Shown piece after piece: positions 13,458 through 22,199 of a stretch of DNA of 24,596 nt (within the stretch, counting starts at the first letter, position 1; each line of letters begins with the position of its first letter). The stretch lies in contig MHXM01000052.1 of NCBI GenBank assembly GCA_001825565.1, forward strand, positions 7,604 to 32,199, read 5' to 3'. Origin of the DNA: Desulfuromonadaceae bacterium GWC2_58_13 (GTDB lineage: Bacteria; Desulfobacterota; Desulfuromonadia; Desulfuromonadales; Trichloromonadaceae). The notes under the pieces are model-generated. The model saw only the letters and a list, made by a program, of their open reading frames with translations, was not told where the DNA came from and made no database searches. The translations under genes and the position numbers were made by a program.

Positions 13458-16439
13458 ATGATTTCCTATCAGCGGATAAAGAGCATCGGCTTGGTCGTGC
13501 TGGTGTTGATCCAGGCGGTCATGGCCCTGCTGGCTTTCCGGCAGATCAATTACGATCAGGTCGCCATTGAGGTTCTGACCCGGGATCTCACCGAGCAGTT
13601 GCAGACCATCAATCGCATCGAGCGCTCCGCTCGCCAGGCCTACACCCTGTTTCTGTACGATACTTCCGAGACTTTTGTCACTACCGAAAGCATTTTCGAC
13701 GTGGTCGATGAAGGTCGGACGCTGGCCCGGTTGCTGGCGTCCCGAGCCGAACATTCCGCGTTGTCCGCTCAACTCGGGGAAATCGCCACCGGCTTTGAGC
13801 GAATCAGGGCCGCGATGAAGTATTACGATCAGGCCGAACGGATTTTTTCGTCGGATCGCGAACAATGGCAGACGATCGCCACCAACCAATTCAATCGGCT
13901 ATTCAATCGGGTCGCCGATATGCAAATGACGGCGGCCGGCGACCGGGAAATCCAGCCCCGGCTGTCAACCCTGTACGAACTGATTCAGGTGGCTCAGGAG
14001 CTGTTCCAGCAGAAGGTGCGGGGGAGCGTGCATCAACCCGAAGCGGTCGTCCGGCTGCTTGGCGAGGTGCAGAGGTGTTGGGGGGAACTTGACGCGTTCA
14101 ACCGGGAAGAACTGGTGGATCCCGAGAAATATCGGGCCGACTCTTCGGCGTTGCTGGAAAGCATCCAACAAATCAAGGCGAATCTGCCCGGGGTTTATAA
14201 AACCTGGAATGTCGATCCCAACCTTTCATATGTGCAGGACGAAATTAAAAAACTGGAAGAATTGTGGGATGTTATCCATTTGGCTCTGTGGTCCCTGGTG
14301 CAGGAGGAGGCCAGCCAGTTTCAGCAGAAAAAGGAAATGATCCTGCTCAACGCGCACTATGGCAAGGTCGCTTTTGCCACGGCGGCTCTTTCGGGTTTGT
14401 TGTCGGCCTTGCTGTTGGCGGTCCTCATGAGCCGGGCCTTGCATCGTCGCCTGCAGGCTCTGATCATCGCTATTCGGCATTATTCCCAGGGGGATCTGGA
14501 CTACCGGGTGAAGATCGACGGCCGGGATGAACTGGCGGCCCTGGCGGTTTCCTTTAACCGAATGGCCGCTCATTTGCAAGTCAGCAAGGCCGAGCTGGAC
14601 AACAAGGCGGATTATCTGCTGCACAGTCAGGCCCGACTGCAGGAGGCCCACGGCATGCTGGAAATGCGGGTGGCCGAGCGAACCCGGGAGTTGCAGGCGG
14701 CGAACGATAAGTTGCTTCTTATGGGAAAGGTTTTTCAAAACGCCCGCGAAGGTATTCTGGTGGCCGATAGCGATGGGCGGATCATCATGGTCAATCCCGA
14801 ATTCCTCGAAATGACTGCCTTTTCGCAAAACGAGGTGCTTGGCCGAAGGCCGGCGTTTCTACGGATAACGAGCGAGCATGGTTACCTGTTCGGTGTCCGA
14901 AAGCACCTGCTCCGGGACGGCATCTGGTCGGAGGAGGTGGCGTTGGCCCATCGCAACGGGCAGGAATTGGCGACCGATCTGTCGGTTTCGCCGTACCATC
15001 ATGAAGACGGCAGTCTGGCGGGGCACGTCGCCATTTTTCACGACCTGAGAAAGATCAAGAAACAGGAAGAGCTGATCCGCTATCAGGCTCACCACGATGC
15101 CCTGACCGGGCTGCCCAACCGGCTGTTGCTGGCCGACCGCCTGGCCATGGCCATCGAGCGGGCCAGACGCCGTCGGCGCAAGGTCGGCATCATCTTCATG
15201 GATCTGGATGACTTCAAGAAAATCAACGACACCATGGGCCATCAGTTCGGAGACGAGATGCTGATTGCCGTTGCCGGGGAACTGGAAAGTTCGGTTCGCC
15301 GCGAAGATACGGTCAGCCGTATTGCCGGCGACGAGTTCCTCATCCTGATCGAAGACGCGCCGGATATCCTGACCATTCATGAAATCGCCCAAAAAATACA
15401 CCAGCGGATTTCCGGATATCTCGGGGTGAACGGGCGCAAGGTCCATGTCAGCGCCAGCCTCGGCCTGGCGTTTTATCCCGATCACGGCGAGACGGCGGAC
15501 GAGCTGATCAAGAACGCCGATCTGGCCATGTATTCGGCCAAGGATCAGGGCAAGAATGCCTTTCATGTTTTTACCCGCGAGATGGATCGGAAATCCCGCG
15601 AAGCACTGGAACTCGAAGACGCTTTGCGGGCGGGATTGGATGCCGGCGAATTCGAGGTTTTTTACCAGCCCCAGGTTAATCTGGCCGACAGGCGATTCGT
15701 CGGCGCCGAGGCCCTGGTGCGCTGGAACCGGCCCGGCCATGGGGTGATTGCTCCGGCAACCTTTATCCCGGCATGCGAGGAAACCGGCCTGATCCTTCCC
15801 CTGGGACGTTTCGTGCTGCGTTCCACCTGCCGCTTCGCGGCCGATTTCTGCCGCCAGCCGGGCTGCCAGAACCTGCGCTTTTCGGTCAACGTTTCGGCCC
15901 GGCAGTTCACCGATTCCAAGCTGCTCGATATCATCGAGGAAGCGCTTGAGGATTCCGGCTTGCCGGCCAACAACCTCGAAATCGAAATCACCGAGTCTTC
16001 GATGATGATGAATGTTGAGCGCACCCGACGGGTTCTTGAGCAGCTTGAATGGCTGGGGGTGACCATCGCCATCGACGATTTCGGCACGGGCTACTCGTCG
16101 CTGACCCAGCTGAAAAATTTCCCCATCCACACCTTGAAAATCGACCGCGGTTTTATCAGGGATGTGCCAGGCGACGCGAGTGACGAGAAAATCATCGAAA
16201 CCATTATCGCCATGGCCCGGAATCTGGGTATCGAGGGGATTGCCGAAGGGGTTGAAACCGAGGAACAATGTCGATTTTTGGAACGCCTCGGCTGTGAAAA
16301 AATGCAGGGATACCTGATCAGTCCGCCGGTCAGGCGGAGCGAGCTGAAGACTGTTCACGACCGACTGAACGGTTGTTGCAAGGTCGTCGAGATGCCCGAA
16401 AGGACGCTCTTCGGCAATCGGGTCCCGTTCCGTCGTTAA
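13458..16439 (+). CDS. Membrane HAMP-PAS-GGDEF-EAL c-di-GMP signalling protein
   Basis: A 993-residue inner-membrane protein. TM1 spans residues about 8-27, a periplasmic helical sensor about 30-300, TM2 about 304-326, HAMP to about 380, a coiled coil, PAS (about 420-530), GGDEF (about 545-700) and EAL (about 715-975). The cyclase signature is AGDEF rather than GGDEF, a variant active in some proteins; an RRED I-site lies five residues before it. The EAL domain keeps EALVRW, NVSARQF, EITES, IDDFGTGYSS, KIDR and EGVET, so phosphodiesterase activity is expected. The ATG at 13458 with AAAGG upstream is chosen over the open frame from 13257, which would overlap the EB_dh gene. Net activity cannot be predicted. 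Confidence 0.93.
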   Translation: MISYQRIKSIGLVVLVLIQAVMALLAFRQINYDQVAIEVLTRDLTEQLQTINRIERSARQAYTLFLYDTSETFVTTESIFDVVDEGRTLARLLASRAEHSALSAQLGEIATGFERIRAAMKYYDQAERIFSSDREQWQTIATNQFNRLFNRVADMQMTAAGDREIQPRLSTLYELIQVAQELFQQKVRGSVHQPEAVVRLLGEVQRCWGELDAFNREELVDPEKYRADSSALLESIQQIKANLPGVYKTWNVDPNLSYVQDEIKKLEELWDVIHLALWSLVQEEASQFQQKKEMILLNAHYGKVAFATAALSGLLSALLLAVLMSRALHRRLQALIIAIRHYSQGDLDYRVKIDGRDELAALAVSFNRMAAHLQVSKAELDNKADYLLHSQARLQEAHGMLEMRVAERTRELQAANDKLLLMGKVFQNAREGILVADSDGRIIMVNPEFLEMTAFSQNEVLGRRPAFLRITSEHGYLFGVRKHLLRDGIWSEEVALAHRNGQELATDLSVSPYHHEDGSLAGHVAIFHDLRKIKKQEELIRYQAHHDALTGLPNRLLLADRLAMAIERARRRRRKVGIIFMDLDDFKKINDTMGHQFGDEMLIAVAGELESSVRREDTVSRIAGDEFLILIEDAPDILTIHEIAQKIHQRISGYLGVNGRKVHVSASLGLAFYPDHGETADELIKNADLAMYSAKDQGKNAFHVFTREMDRKSREALELEDALRAGLDAGEFEVFYQPQVNLADRRFVGAEALVRWNRPGHGVIAPATFIPACEETGLILPLGRFVLRSTCRFAADFCRQPGCQNLRFSVNVSARQFTDSKLLDIIEEALEDSGLPANNLEIEITESSMMMNVERTRRVLEQLEWLGVTIAIDDFGTGYSSLTQLKNFPIHTLKIDRGFIRDVPGDASDEKIIETIIAMARNLGIEGIAEGVETEEQCRFLERLGCEKMQGYLISPPVRRSELKTVHDRLNGCCKVVEMPERTLFGNRVPFRR

Positions 16440-17254
16440 GCCGGTTTTTTCCCGGCCAGCACAATCTTGTTGCTGGAATCAAACAACCCCGAGCGGTTCA
16501 GGGCGATGATTTCGAGATCGAGCTTTTCGAACAGTTCGGTCAGTTGGCGAACGGTGAAGATTTGTTTGTGGCGAAACGGCTTGGGGGAGTAAAGAGAATT
16601 GAGAAACAGCGGATTGGCGCCGTTGCTGAGGCGATATGACCATTCACTGATCTTATAGTAGAACGAATCCCTCGAAGGGGTGTCGAGAAACAGCATGCCG
16701 CCGGGTTTCAGAACCCGCGCCGCGTCGCGCAGGGTTTCGACGGGGAAATTAAGATGCTCAAGAGTGTCCCACAGGGTGACCAGGTCGAAATGTCCGGCAA
16801 AACTCTCCTGCCAGAACGGCGAGTCGATGGTTTCAGCGTGCAGGGTGACGCCGAATTTCTCCTTGGCGAACTGGCGGAAGACCAACTGCGGTTCAATGCC
16901 GTAGGGGGTGGCTCCCGCTTCTTGCAGCAGATGCGAAAAGAGCCCGACGCCGGCGCCGATATCGAGGCATTCGGCATCGGCCAAGGAGCGGTGATGGCTG
17001 ACCAGAGCCAATCGCCCCTGCAACTGCCGACGGTTTTTCTTCAGGTGGCTCGCGATGAAATTCCAGGCGGTTACGTCGAGGGTTCTGGCTTCGTATTCCG
17101 GGTCGTTGTCCGGCATGACGTCGAGGTTGTTGATGAAATGAAAGTCGCAAGCCTCGCAGACATGGATGAAGCTCCCCTTCAGTTGGTATCGGGGGTGGGC
17201 GGCCAGCTCGCCACAGAGTTTGCAGCGTCGGAAATCGTAGCGGTCAGTTGACAT
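16436..17254 (-). CDS. Zinc-ribbon class I SAM-dependent methyltransferase
   Basis: A 272-residue protein. The N-terminus has a CxxC/CxxC zinc-ribbon (CKLCGE near residue 10, CEACDF near residue 33). A Rossmann-type methyltransferase follows, with SAM motif I LDIGAGVGLFSHLL, an acidic residue after GIEPQ, and motif LWDTLEH, then PGGMLFLDTPS. The layout matches Methyltransf_23-type enzymes often linked to cell-surface glycan modification, but the substrate is unknown. The ATG at 17254 overlaps the upstream gene's 3' end by 11 bp and has no strong ribosome site, so it is probably translationally coupled. Its stop overlaps the stop of the convergent GGDEF-EAL gene by 4 bp. Confidence 0.85.
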   Translation of the reverse strand: MSTDRYDFRRCKLCGELAAHPRYQLKGSFIHVCEACDFHFINNLDVMPDNDPEYEARTLDVTAWNFIASHLKKNRRQLQGRLALVSHHRSLADAECLDIGAGVGLFSHLLQEAGATPYGIEPQLVFRQFAKEKFGVTLHAETIDSPFWQESFAGHFDLVTLWDTLEHLNFPVETLRDAARVLKPGGMLFLDTPSRDSFYYKISEWSYRLSNGANPLFLNSLYSPKPFRHKQIFTVRQLTELFEKLDLEIIALNRSGLFDSSNKIVLAGKKPA

Positions 17255-17828
17255 CGGCGTGATAATTGGGGTTGGCGGCCAGACGCACCGCATCCATCAG
17301 GGTCGGTTGGTAAATGTTCACCAATGGCTGCCGCCACTGGCCGTCCTCCTGGTAACGGCAGATCTCGACCCGGTAGCCGGCCGAGGTACGAAAGTTTTGC
17401 TGCAAGCGGGCTTCGCCGGGTGACGAGGAGTCAAAAATCTGGTTGATCCGGGTCATGCCGTAGCGCTCGTTAAAGGCATCGGAGAGCCTGGTCATGCAGA
17501 CTTCCGCCATGTCCTGGTCACAAACGATTCTGAAGGCGATCTGGAACAGGCGATTTTCGTGGAAAAAATATCCGGGAGGGGAAATTTCCACCCCATCCAC
17601 ATGGGTTGCCGCGACGGGCGTTTTGTATATGGCAACCTGGTGGCGCGAGTTGCGGTACCCGCTGGCAATCAGGCCGGTGGCGCAGGGCCCGGCCGTACAG
17701 AGCATGTTGCCTCCGGGGGCGTCACCGAAATGAAAACCGCTGAACACCGGTTCGACAACGGGCGCTGTCTCCGCCATAAGCACAGCCGGGCACAGCACCA
17801 ACAGCAACACAAAAAAAACAATTCGCAT
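17244..17828 (-). CDS. Exported protein of unknown function
   Basis: A 194-residue protein with a signal peptide (VFFVLLLVLCPAVLMAE, cleavage after AMA-like VLMA near residue 19). The mature part begins with FSGFHFGDAPGG and contains several cysteines (MLCTAGPC, RIVCDQD, EVCMTR, EICRYQ) that could form disulfides in the periplasm. I do not recognise the domain. The pattern of an N-terminal GFxFG followed by a two-layer alpha/beta sequence recalls proteins that match periplasmic small repeat domains, but this is only an impression. The ATG follows GGAGGG at a somewhat long 9 nt. The gene overlaps the methyltransferase by 11 bp and follows a 204-bp gap. Confidence 0.75.
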   Translation of the reverse strand: MRIVFFVLLLVLCPAVLMAETAPVVEPVFSGFHFGDAPGGNMLCTAGPCATGLIASGYRNSRHQVAIYKTPVAATHVDGVEISPPGYFFHENRLFQIAFRIVCDQDMAEVCMTRLSDAFNERYGMTRINQIFDSSSPGEARLQQNFRTSAGYRVEICRYQEDGQWRQPLVNIYQPTLMDAVRLAANPNYHADVN

Positions 17829-18032
17829 TACAGAGACCCTCCATCACCTCTGCGAGTTCAACTCCAAAACCCTGAAACAAAACCAACAAAAAAAATCAGT
17901 CAAACATACGAGCGATTTTAACTCGGTTACCCGTCTATGTAAATGCCAGAGTTTCCAACTCCCGACAAAAATTTCCGCACCTGAGTTCGAAAGTTCATTA
18001 AAATCGGGGCTCGCCGGGACCAAGCGAAACTG
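17829..18032 (-). other. Intergenic region with short GAGTT/AACTC dyads
   Basis: This 204-bp AT-richer gap holds GAGTTCAACTC at 17854-17864 and GAGTTTCCAACTC at 17949-17961, two related inverted repeats with 5-bp arms. A partial third version (GAGTTCGAA) is near 17983. A T8 run on the minus strand lies at about 17889-17896 without a convincing stem. The dyads may be operators for the downstream exported-protein gene; no clear sigma-70 promoter was found. Confidence 0.35.
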
Positions 18033-18656
18033 TCAGTCGACGGTCTCTTCACGGCTTCCCGAGAAAATTTCCCGCTCGATAATCGTGCCCCCGGCGTCTT
18101 TCTGCCTAACAAAACTCCTGATGCGATGCCGGATCACGCCCGGGCCGGCTTTGGTTTCTGGATCGGTTTGCTGTTCGATGACCAGTTCGAAGCTGAAGCG
18201 GCCGCCGGCCGTTTTCAGCGGGATGGTTTGGGTTGCCGGCGCCCACCGGCCGAGGTTGTCGCTGGTGAAGTCGGGAAAAACGGAATCTTCGGGTTGAGGC
18301 TCGACCTTGCCGATGCTAGGCGACTCCGGGTCGTTCAGGCCGATACGATAGATGCGATCCCAGGCGAGCAGGTCGACCGTGTGGTCGAGACAGCGCATGC
18401 CGAGGACCTGGAACGGGTCGAGAGCGAACTGCCGAGGTTTGGAAATCCCCTTGTCGGGGGCGAGTTCGAACAGGTACAGGGTATGCCCCTCGATGGGCGT
18501 CGACAGCCCGCTGAACTGGTAGGCCAGATAGCCGCGCCCGGCGCAGTAATAGCCGTCGCTGTCGGCCAGGGCCTCGGCGGCCGGCCTGGTCAGCGGAATC
18601 GACAACAGCAGTCCGGCCGAGAGCAAAAAGATAAGGGTCGTTCTGGGATAAATCAC
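18033..18656 (-). CDS. Exported protein of unknown function (GTG start)
   Basis: A 207-residue protein with an N-terminal signal sequence (LIFLLSAGLLLSIPLTRPAAEALA, cleavage likely after ALA). The mature part starts near DGYYCAGRGYLAYQF and is otherwise hydrophilic with beta-rich character; I do not recognise a family. The frame is open to an ATG at 18692, but GTG at 18656 has GGGGAG 6 nt upstream, leaves a 19-bp gap to the preceding stop and places the signal sequence at the N-terminus, so it is preferred. It lies in the same transcription unit as the FliK-like gene. Confidence 0.75.
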   Translation of the reverse strand: MIYPRTTLIFLLSAGLLLSIPLTRPAAEALADSDGYYCAGRGYLAYQFSGLSTPIEGHTLYLFELAPDKGISKPRQFALDPFQVLGMRCLDHTVDLLAWDRIYRIGLNDPESPSIGKVEPQPEDSVFPDFTSDNLGRWAPATQTIPLKTAGGRFSFELVIEQQTDPETKAGPGVIRHRIRSFVRQKDAGGTIIEREIFSGSREETVD

Positions 18657-18675
18657 GTTTCTCTCCCCGATGAAT

Positions 18676-20874
18676 TTATACGCGCGCATCAAGAATCCCT
18701 TTTTCCGGTGGTATCATCTTGCGGATCAGAGCTCGATCGGGACTTTCGGCGCCGGTGCCGACGGCCACCGTCGATACCCGGATATTGCCGAGGGCCTCGC
18801 CGAGTTCGCCGCTGGCTGCCGATACAAAGTCCGCGGCGGCCTGATCGACGCACTTGAAGCGCACGAACAGTTCTTCGTTCTGATACAGCAGGTCGACCTG
18901 CAGCGGACCGAGTTTTTGCAGATCGAGGAACAGGGACAAGGAGACGATTTCTTCCGGGGTCCCCGTTTCGGACTCTTGCGACGGTTGGCGGTGAGCGATC
19001 ATGAATCCGTTGTCGAGAAACGGCAGCGGCAGCGGCACGAAACTGGTATCGGTATCGCCGAACCGGGCCCGGCAGAGCTGCCAGAGTTCCAGGTGGCGGC
19101 GGGAGTCCTCCTGCTTTTCCTCAATCCGGCCGTTCTCCTGTTCGACGATTTTCTGCAGGGCGTCGATGATCTGCCGCGAAAGCTGGGCACCTTGGCCCTC
19201 GGCCAGTCGTTCCGGAGGATGTCGCAGCAGATGGAAAAGGGCTCCGAGCAGATCCTTGCCCAACGGTTTTTGGCCGATCGCGGCCAGCGCCTGTTCGAAT
19301 GGCCCTTGAAACACCTGTTGCAGCATCGCGGCCTGCTGCTCGATTCGCTCGATACTCTCCGAGGTAACTCCGGCAAACGGCTGCATGTATTCCCGGAGGG
19401 CGCGAACGAATTCCGTTGCCAGTTGGCCCACCTCCTGGCGGGAAAGCACCTGCGGCGGAGATGCCTGCGCAAAGAGTGCCTGCCGGGCCGACGCCCCTTC
19501 TTCGGAAGCGGGTCTCCCTTGGGGGGAGGGTATGGAAACCGGCGGTTCCCCTGTGGCAGCGGCCAACCGTAACAAGGGGCGCAGGACCGCCGTCAGTTCC
19601 GCTGGCTGGCTTTCGAGGAAGCGACCAACCTGGCCGGGTTGCCGGATAACGGTCGGGATCTCGGCGAGAACCTCGGCCAACCTGGTCAGCGATGGTTCCG
19701 GTTGGGACGGTATCGCCGGAATCGACGGTGGCGTCCCATCGGCTCGCGGGGGCGGGACGAGGGCTTTTTGCAGAGCGTTGGCAAGCTGTTTCGAGAGGGG
19801 TTCCATGCCAGCCGTTGTCGACTGTTCCGGGGCGCTTCGCAGGAGTCGGGCCAGGTTGTCAAGCAGGTCGGTTGACTGGGAGGGGGCCGGGGTGGGGAGG
19901 AGGTCCGGGCCGGCGGAATTCTGGAGCATCTCTGGCAGCGGGCGCAGCTGCTGTTCAAGGCGGTTCAAGGTTTGTGGCGGCAGGGGCAGGGTCGGTTGCA
20001 GGTATTCACCCAAGGCTCGGACCAGCGCTCGGATCGTCTCCTGGTGATTTTGCGGAGGCAGCTCGGCTGCCGTGGTCGCCGCAATTGCCGTCGGGATAAC
20101 CGGCGGTGAGGCGGAGGGAGGCGGTTCGGGCAGTGACTGGGCCAGCCGCAACAGCGGCCGAAGCACCGCGGCCAGGGAGGAGGGTTGGGTCTGGAGAATC
20201 GCACCGGCCGAAGTCGGGTTCCGCAGCAGTTCGGGAATCCGGGCGATGGCGCCGAATAGCGGCTCCAGATGACTGGCCAGTTCGCCAAGTCGATGATTAT
20301 GATCCGCCTCGATCTGGCCGAGGGCGTTTTTCAGGGTGGCGCGGGCATTCTGCATCTGGCCGGTCAGCAGGTCGGCTTCCTGGTACAGCCCCAGTTGTCG
20401 GGGGAGAGAGCGGAGATCCCCGCTATTCAACTGTTCCGGCGATTTTTTCAGCAGGGTGAATAAGCGCACCAGGGCGTCGCGCACTTCGGGGTCCAGCTTT
20501 TTCGAACCCGGATCCCGCCCTTCGAGCATGGCGGGCAGCAGTTCCAGTACGTCCAGCTGATTTCCAAGCAGGTGCAGGGATTGGCCGAGCCGCTGGAGGA
20601 TGGTCGGTTCGATGATTTTAAAGGAAACGGTCGGCTGGGTTTCGACCACCTGCAAATTGAGGGTGTCGCCGGCTTTTAGCGGGATCCCGGTTTCGACCCA
20701 CAGGCGGCGGTCGCCGAATTGCAGCAGGGCTTTTTGCTGCCCGCCTTCCTCGACGGTGGCACGGATCATCTGATGCAGTTGCAGCTCGTGGTGCCGCTCA
20801 TCGCGCGATACCGTGGTCGCCGCCGAAGTGGCTTGCACCACCAGGGTGGCCGTATTGGTGGGTAAAATTTCCAT
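18676..20874 (-). CDS. FliK-like hook-length-control family protein with internal duplication
   Basis: A 732-residue protein rich in Leu, Pro, Gln and Ala. The C-terminal about 645-715 (DLQKLGPLQVDLLYQNEEL, then FVRFKC, ELGEALGNIRVSTVAVG) resembles the Flg_hook domain of FliK. The middle has two related blocks of about 170 residues (about 208-373 and 402-578), each with RPLLRLA, a VRAL-x-EYxQP motif and LLR-x-PE; a shorter copy of the last part is at about 133-162. Long repetitive, proline-rich middle regions fit ruler-type FliK proteins. No flagellar gene is nearby in the window, so the role may differ. The ATG has a weak AGG site. A good promoter lies upstream at 20923-20951. Confidence 0.75.
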   Translation of the reverse strand: MEILPTNTATLVVQATSAATTVSRDERHHELQLHQMIRATVEEGGQQKALLQFGDRRLWVETGIPLKAGDTLNLQVVETQPTVSFKIIEPTILQRLGQSLHLLGNQLDVLELLPAMLEGRDPGSKKLDPEVRDALVRLFTLLKKSPEQLNSGDLRSLPRQLGLYQEADLLTGQMQNARATLKNALGQIEADHNHRLGELASHLEPLFGAIARIPELLRNPTSAGAILQTQPSSLAAVLRPLLRLAQSLPEPPPSASPPVIPTAIAATTAAELPPQNHQETIRALVRALGEYLQPTLPLPPQTLNRLEQQLRPLPEMLQNSAGPDLLPTPAPSQSTDLLDNLARLLRSAPEQSTTAGMEPLSKQLANALQKALVPPPRADGTPPSIPAIPSQPEPSLTRLAEVLAEIPTVIRQPGQVGRFLESQPAELTAVLRPLLRLAAATGEPPVSIPSPQGRPASEEGASARQALFAQASPPQVLSRQEVGQLATEFVRALREYMQPFAGVTSESIERIEQQAAMLQQVFQGPFEQALAAIGQKPLGKDLLGALFHLLRHPPERLAEGQGAQLSRQIIDALQKIVEQENGRIEEKQEDSRRHLELWQLCRARFGDTDTSFVPLPLPFLDNGFMIAHRQPSQESETGTPEEIVSLSLFLDLQKLGPLQVDLLYQNEELFVRFKCVDQAAADFVSAASGELGEALGNIRVSTVAVGTGAESPDRALIRKMIPPEKGILDARV

Positions 20875-20922
20875 GTCTTGCCTGTCGCTCGCAAAGGGCT
20901 TGGTCCGCCGGCTGTCACTGTC

Positions 20923-20951
20923 TTTATATCATTATGGATAACCTTTGCCAA
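20923..20951 (-). promoter_or_regulatory. Sigma-70 promoter for the FliK-like gene and followers
   Basis: On the minus strand TTGGCA (20951-20946, 5/6) and TATAAA (20928-20923, 5/6) are separated by exactly 17 nt. The predicted start is about 40 nt before the ATG at 20874. The -35 is one arm of an inverted repeat TGCCAA-N13-TTGGCA (20946-20970), which may be an operator. Confidence 0.65.
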
Positions 20952-20999
20952 TGCAATGACTTAGTTGGCATCCGGGGTCATTTTAGCGGTGGCTCCCAA

Positions 21000-21025
21000 G
21001 GGTGCATTAGTGATATGGTGCACCC
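21000..21025. promoter_or_regulatory. Inverted repeat upstream of the SrkA-like gene
   Basis: Perfect 7-bp arms GGGTGCA (21000-21006) and TGCACCC (21019-21025) are separated by 12 nt. It sits 58 bp before the SrkA-like start codon. A -10-like TATAAC is at about 21056-21061 but has no good -35. An operator is possible; no regulator can be named. Confidence 0.35.
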
Positions 21026-21083
21026 GACCGTTCCGCCCGGCGACGACCCTGTCGTATAACCTTTTGCCAGGAAACGACCCGCC

Positions 21084-22067
21084 ATGACCGAGACCCCCCA
21101 TCCTTTTCAGACCCTGACCCCCGGCTTCGTCATGGATGCCGTCGAGAGTCGCGGCTTCCGTTGCGATTGTCGCACTTTCGCGCTTAACAGTTATGAAAAT
21201 CGCGTGTACCAGGTCGGCATCGAAGACGCCGAACCGTTGATCGTCAAGTTTTACCGGCCGCAGCGGTGGAGTGACGAGCAGATCGACGAAGAGCACCGGT
21301 TCTGTTTCGAACTGGCCGACCACGAGTTGCCGGTGGTCGTGCCGCTGTGCGATGAAGCGGGGCGGAGCTTGTTTCATTTCGGCGGCTTTCGCTTCGCTCT
21401 CTACCCCCGTAAGGGGGGACATGCCCCGGAGTTGGACAACCTCGACAACCTGTTGATTCTCGGCCGTTTGCTCGGACGCATCCACCGGGTCGGAGCGCTC
21501 CGTCCTTTCGAGCAGCGGCCTCGGCTCGATTGCCGCAGTTTCGGCCGGGACAGCGCGGCCTTGATCAGCGATCGTTTCATTCCGGTGGAATACAAAAAAA
21601 CCTACGATGTACTGACCGACGAACTGCTCTCCGCTGTCGACGGCATTCTGAACCAGGGCTCTCCGCGGTATATTCGCACCCACGGCGACTGCCATGCCGG
21701 CAACATCCTGTGGCGGGACAATGCTCCCCATTTCGTCGATTTCGACGATGCCCGCATGGCTCCGGCGGTGCAGGATCTCTGGATGATGCTTTCCGGCGAC
21801 CGTGCCCGGCAGACCGCCCAATTGGCCGAAATCGTCGATGGGTACAATGAATTCTACGACTTCCACCCGGCCGAGTTGCGTCTGGTCGAGACCCTGCGCA
21901 CCCTGCGCATGCTTCACTACAGCGCCTGGCTGGCACGGCGCTGGGACGATCCCGCCTTTCCCGCCCACTTCCCCTGGTTCAACACGGTCCGCTACTGGGG
22001 CGAGCAGGTTCTGTACCTGCGCGAACAGTTGGCGGCGCTTACCGAGCCGCCGCTGCAGTTGATCTGA
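21084..22067 (+). CDS. srkA: SrkA/YihE-family stress-response kinase
   Basis: A 327-residue protein almost the same length as E. coli SrkA (YihE/RdoA, 328). It has an aminoglycoside-phosphotransferase-like kinase fold: FALNSYENRVYQVG at the nucleotide lobe, the lysine in LIVKFYRP, catalytic loop THGDCHAGNILW and metal-binding DFDDAR. SrkA is a Ser/Thr kinase that protects cells against stress-induced death in the Cpx context in E. coli. The start ATG is preceded by AGGA at about 11 nt; an in-frame internal ATG (MDAVESRG) is less likely. It is followed by a terminator, so it is probably monocistronic. It is divergent from the FliK-like gene. Confidence 0.92.
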   Translation: MTETPHPFQTLTPGFVMDAVESRGFRCDCRTFALNSYENRVYQVGIEDAEPLIVKFYRPQRWSDEQIDEEHRFCFELADHELPVVVPLCDEAGRSLFHFGGFRFALYPRKGGHAPELDNLDNLLILGRLLGRIHRVGALRPFEQRPRLDCRSFGRDSAALISDRFIPVEYKKTYDVLTDELLSAVDGILNQGSPRYIRTHGDCHAGNILWRDNAPHFVDFDDARMAPAVQDLWMMLSGDRARQTAQLAEIVDGYNEFYDFHPAELRLVETLRTLRMLHYSAWLARRWDDPAFPAHFPWFNTVRYWGEQVLYLREQLAALTEPPLQLI

Positions 22068-22076
22068 GTCGACGAC

Positions 22077-22100
22077 GATCGACCGCGCGATCATTTTTTT
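22077..22100 (+). terminator. Rho-independent terminator after the SrkA-like gene
   Basis: A short stem GATCG/CGATC (22077-22081 with 22088-22092, 6-nt loop) is followed by a seven-T tract (22094-22100) on the plus strand. It begins 10 nt after the stop codon. The stem is short, so termination may be partial. Confidence 0.6.
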
Positions 22101-22199
22101 AATCCCCCGAAAATTTGGCGCAAAATCTGCTTAAACTCTCGTTCTACGGGAAACCGAAAACGACGTGTCAACCTTGCCGCTTTTTTGTCCGGGAGTGTC

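Noticed and set aside
14859..16358. 499-codon open frame on the minus strand
   Set aside because: It is antisense to the PAS-GGDEF-EAL coding region with intact motifs; no ribosome site or recognisable domain.
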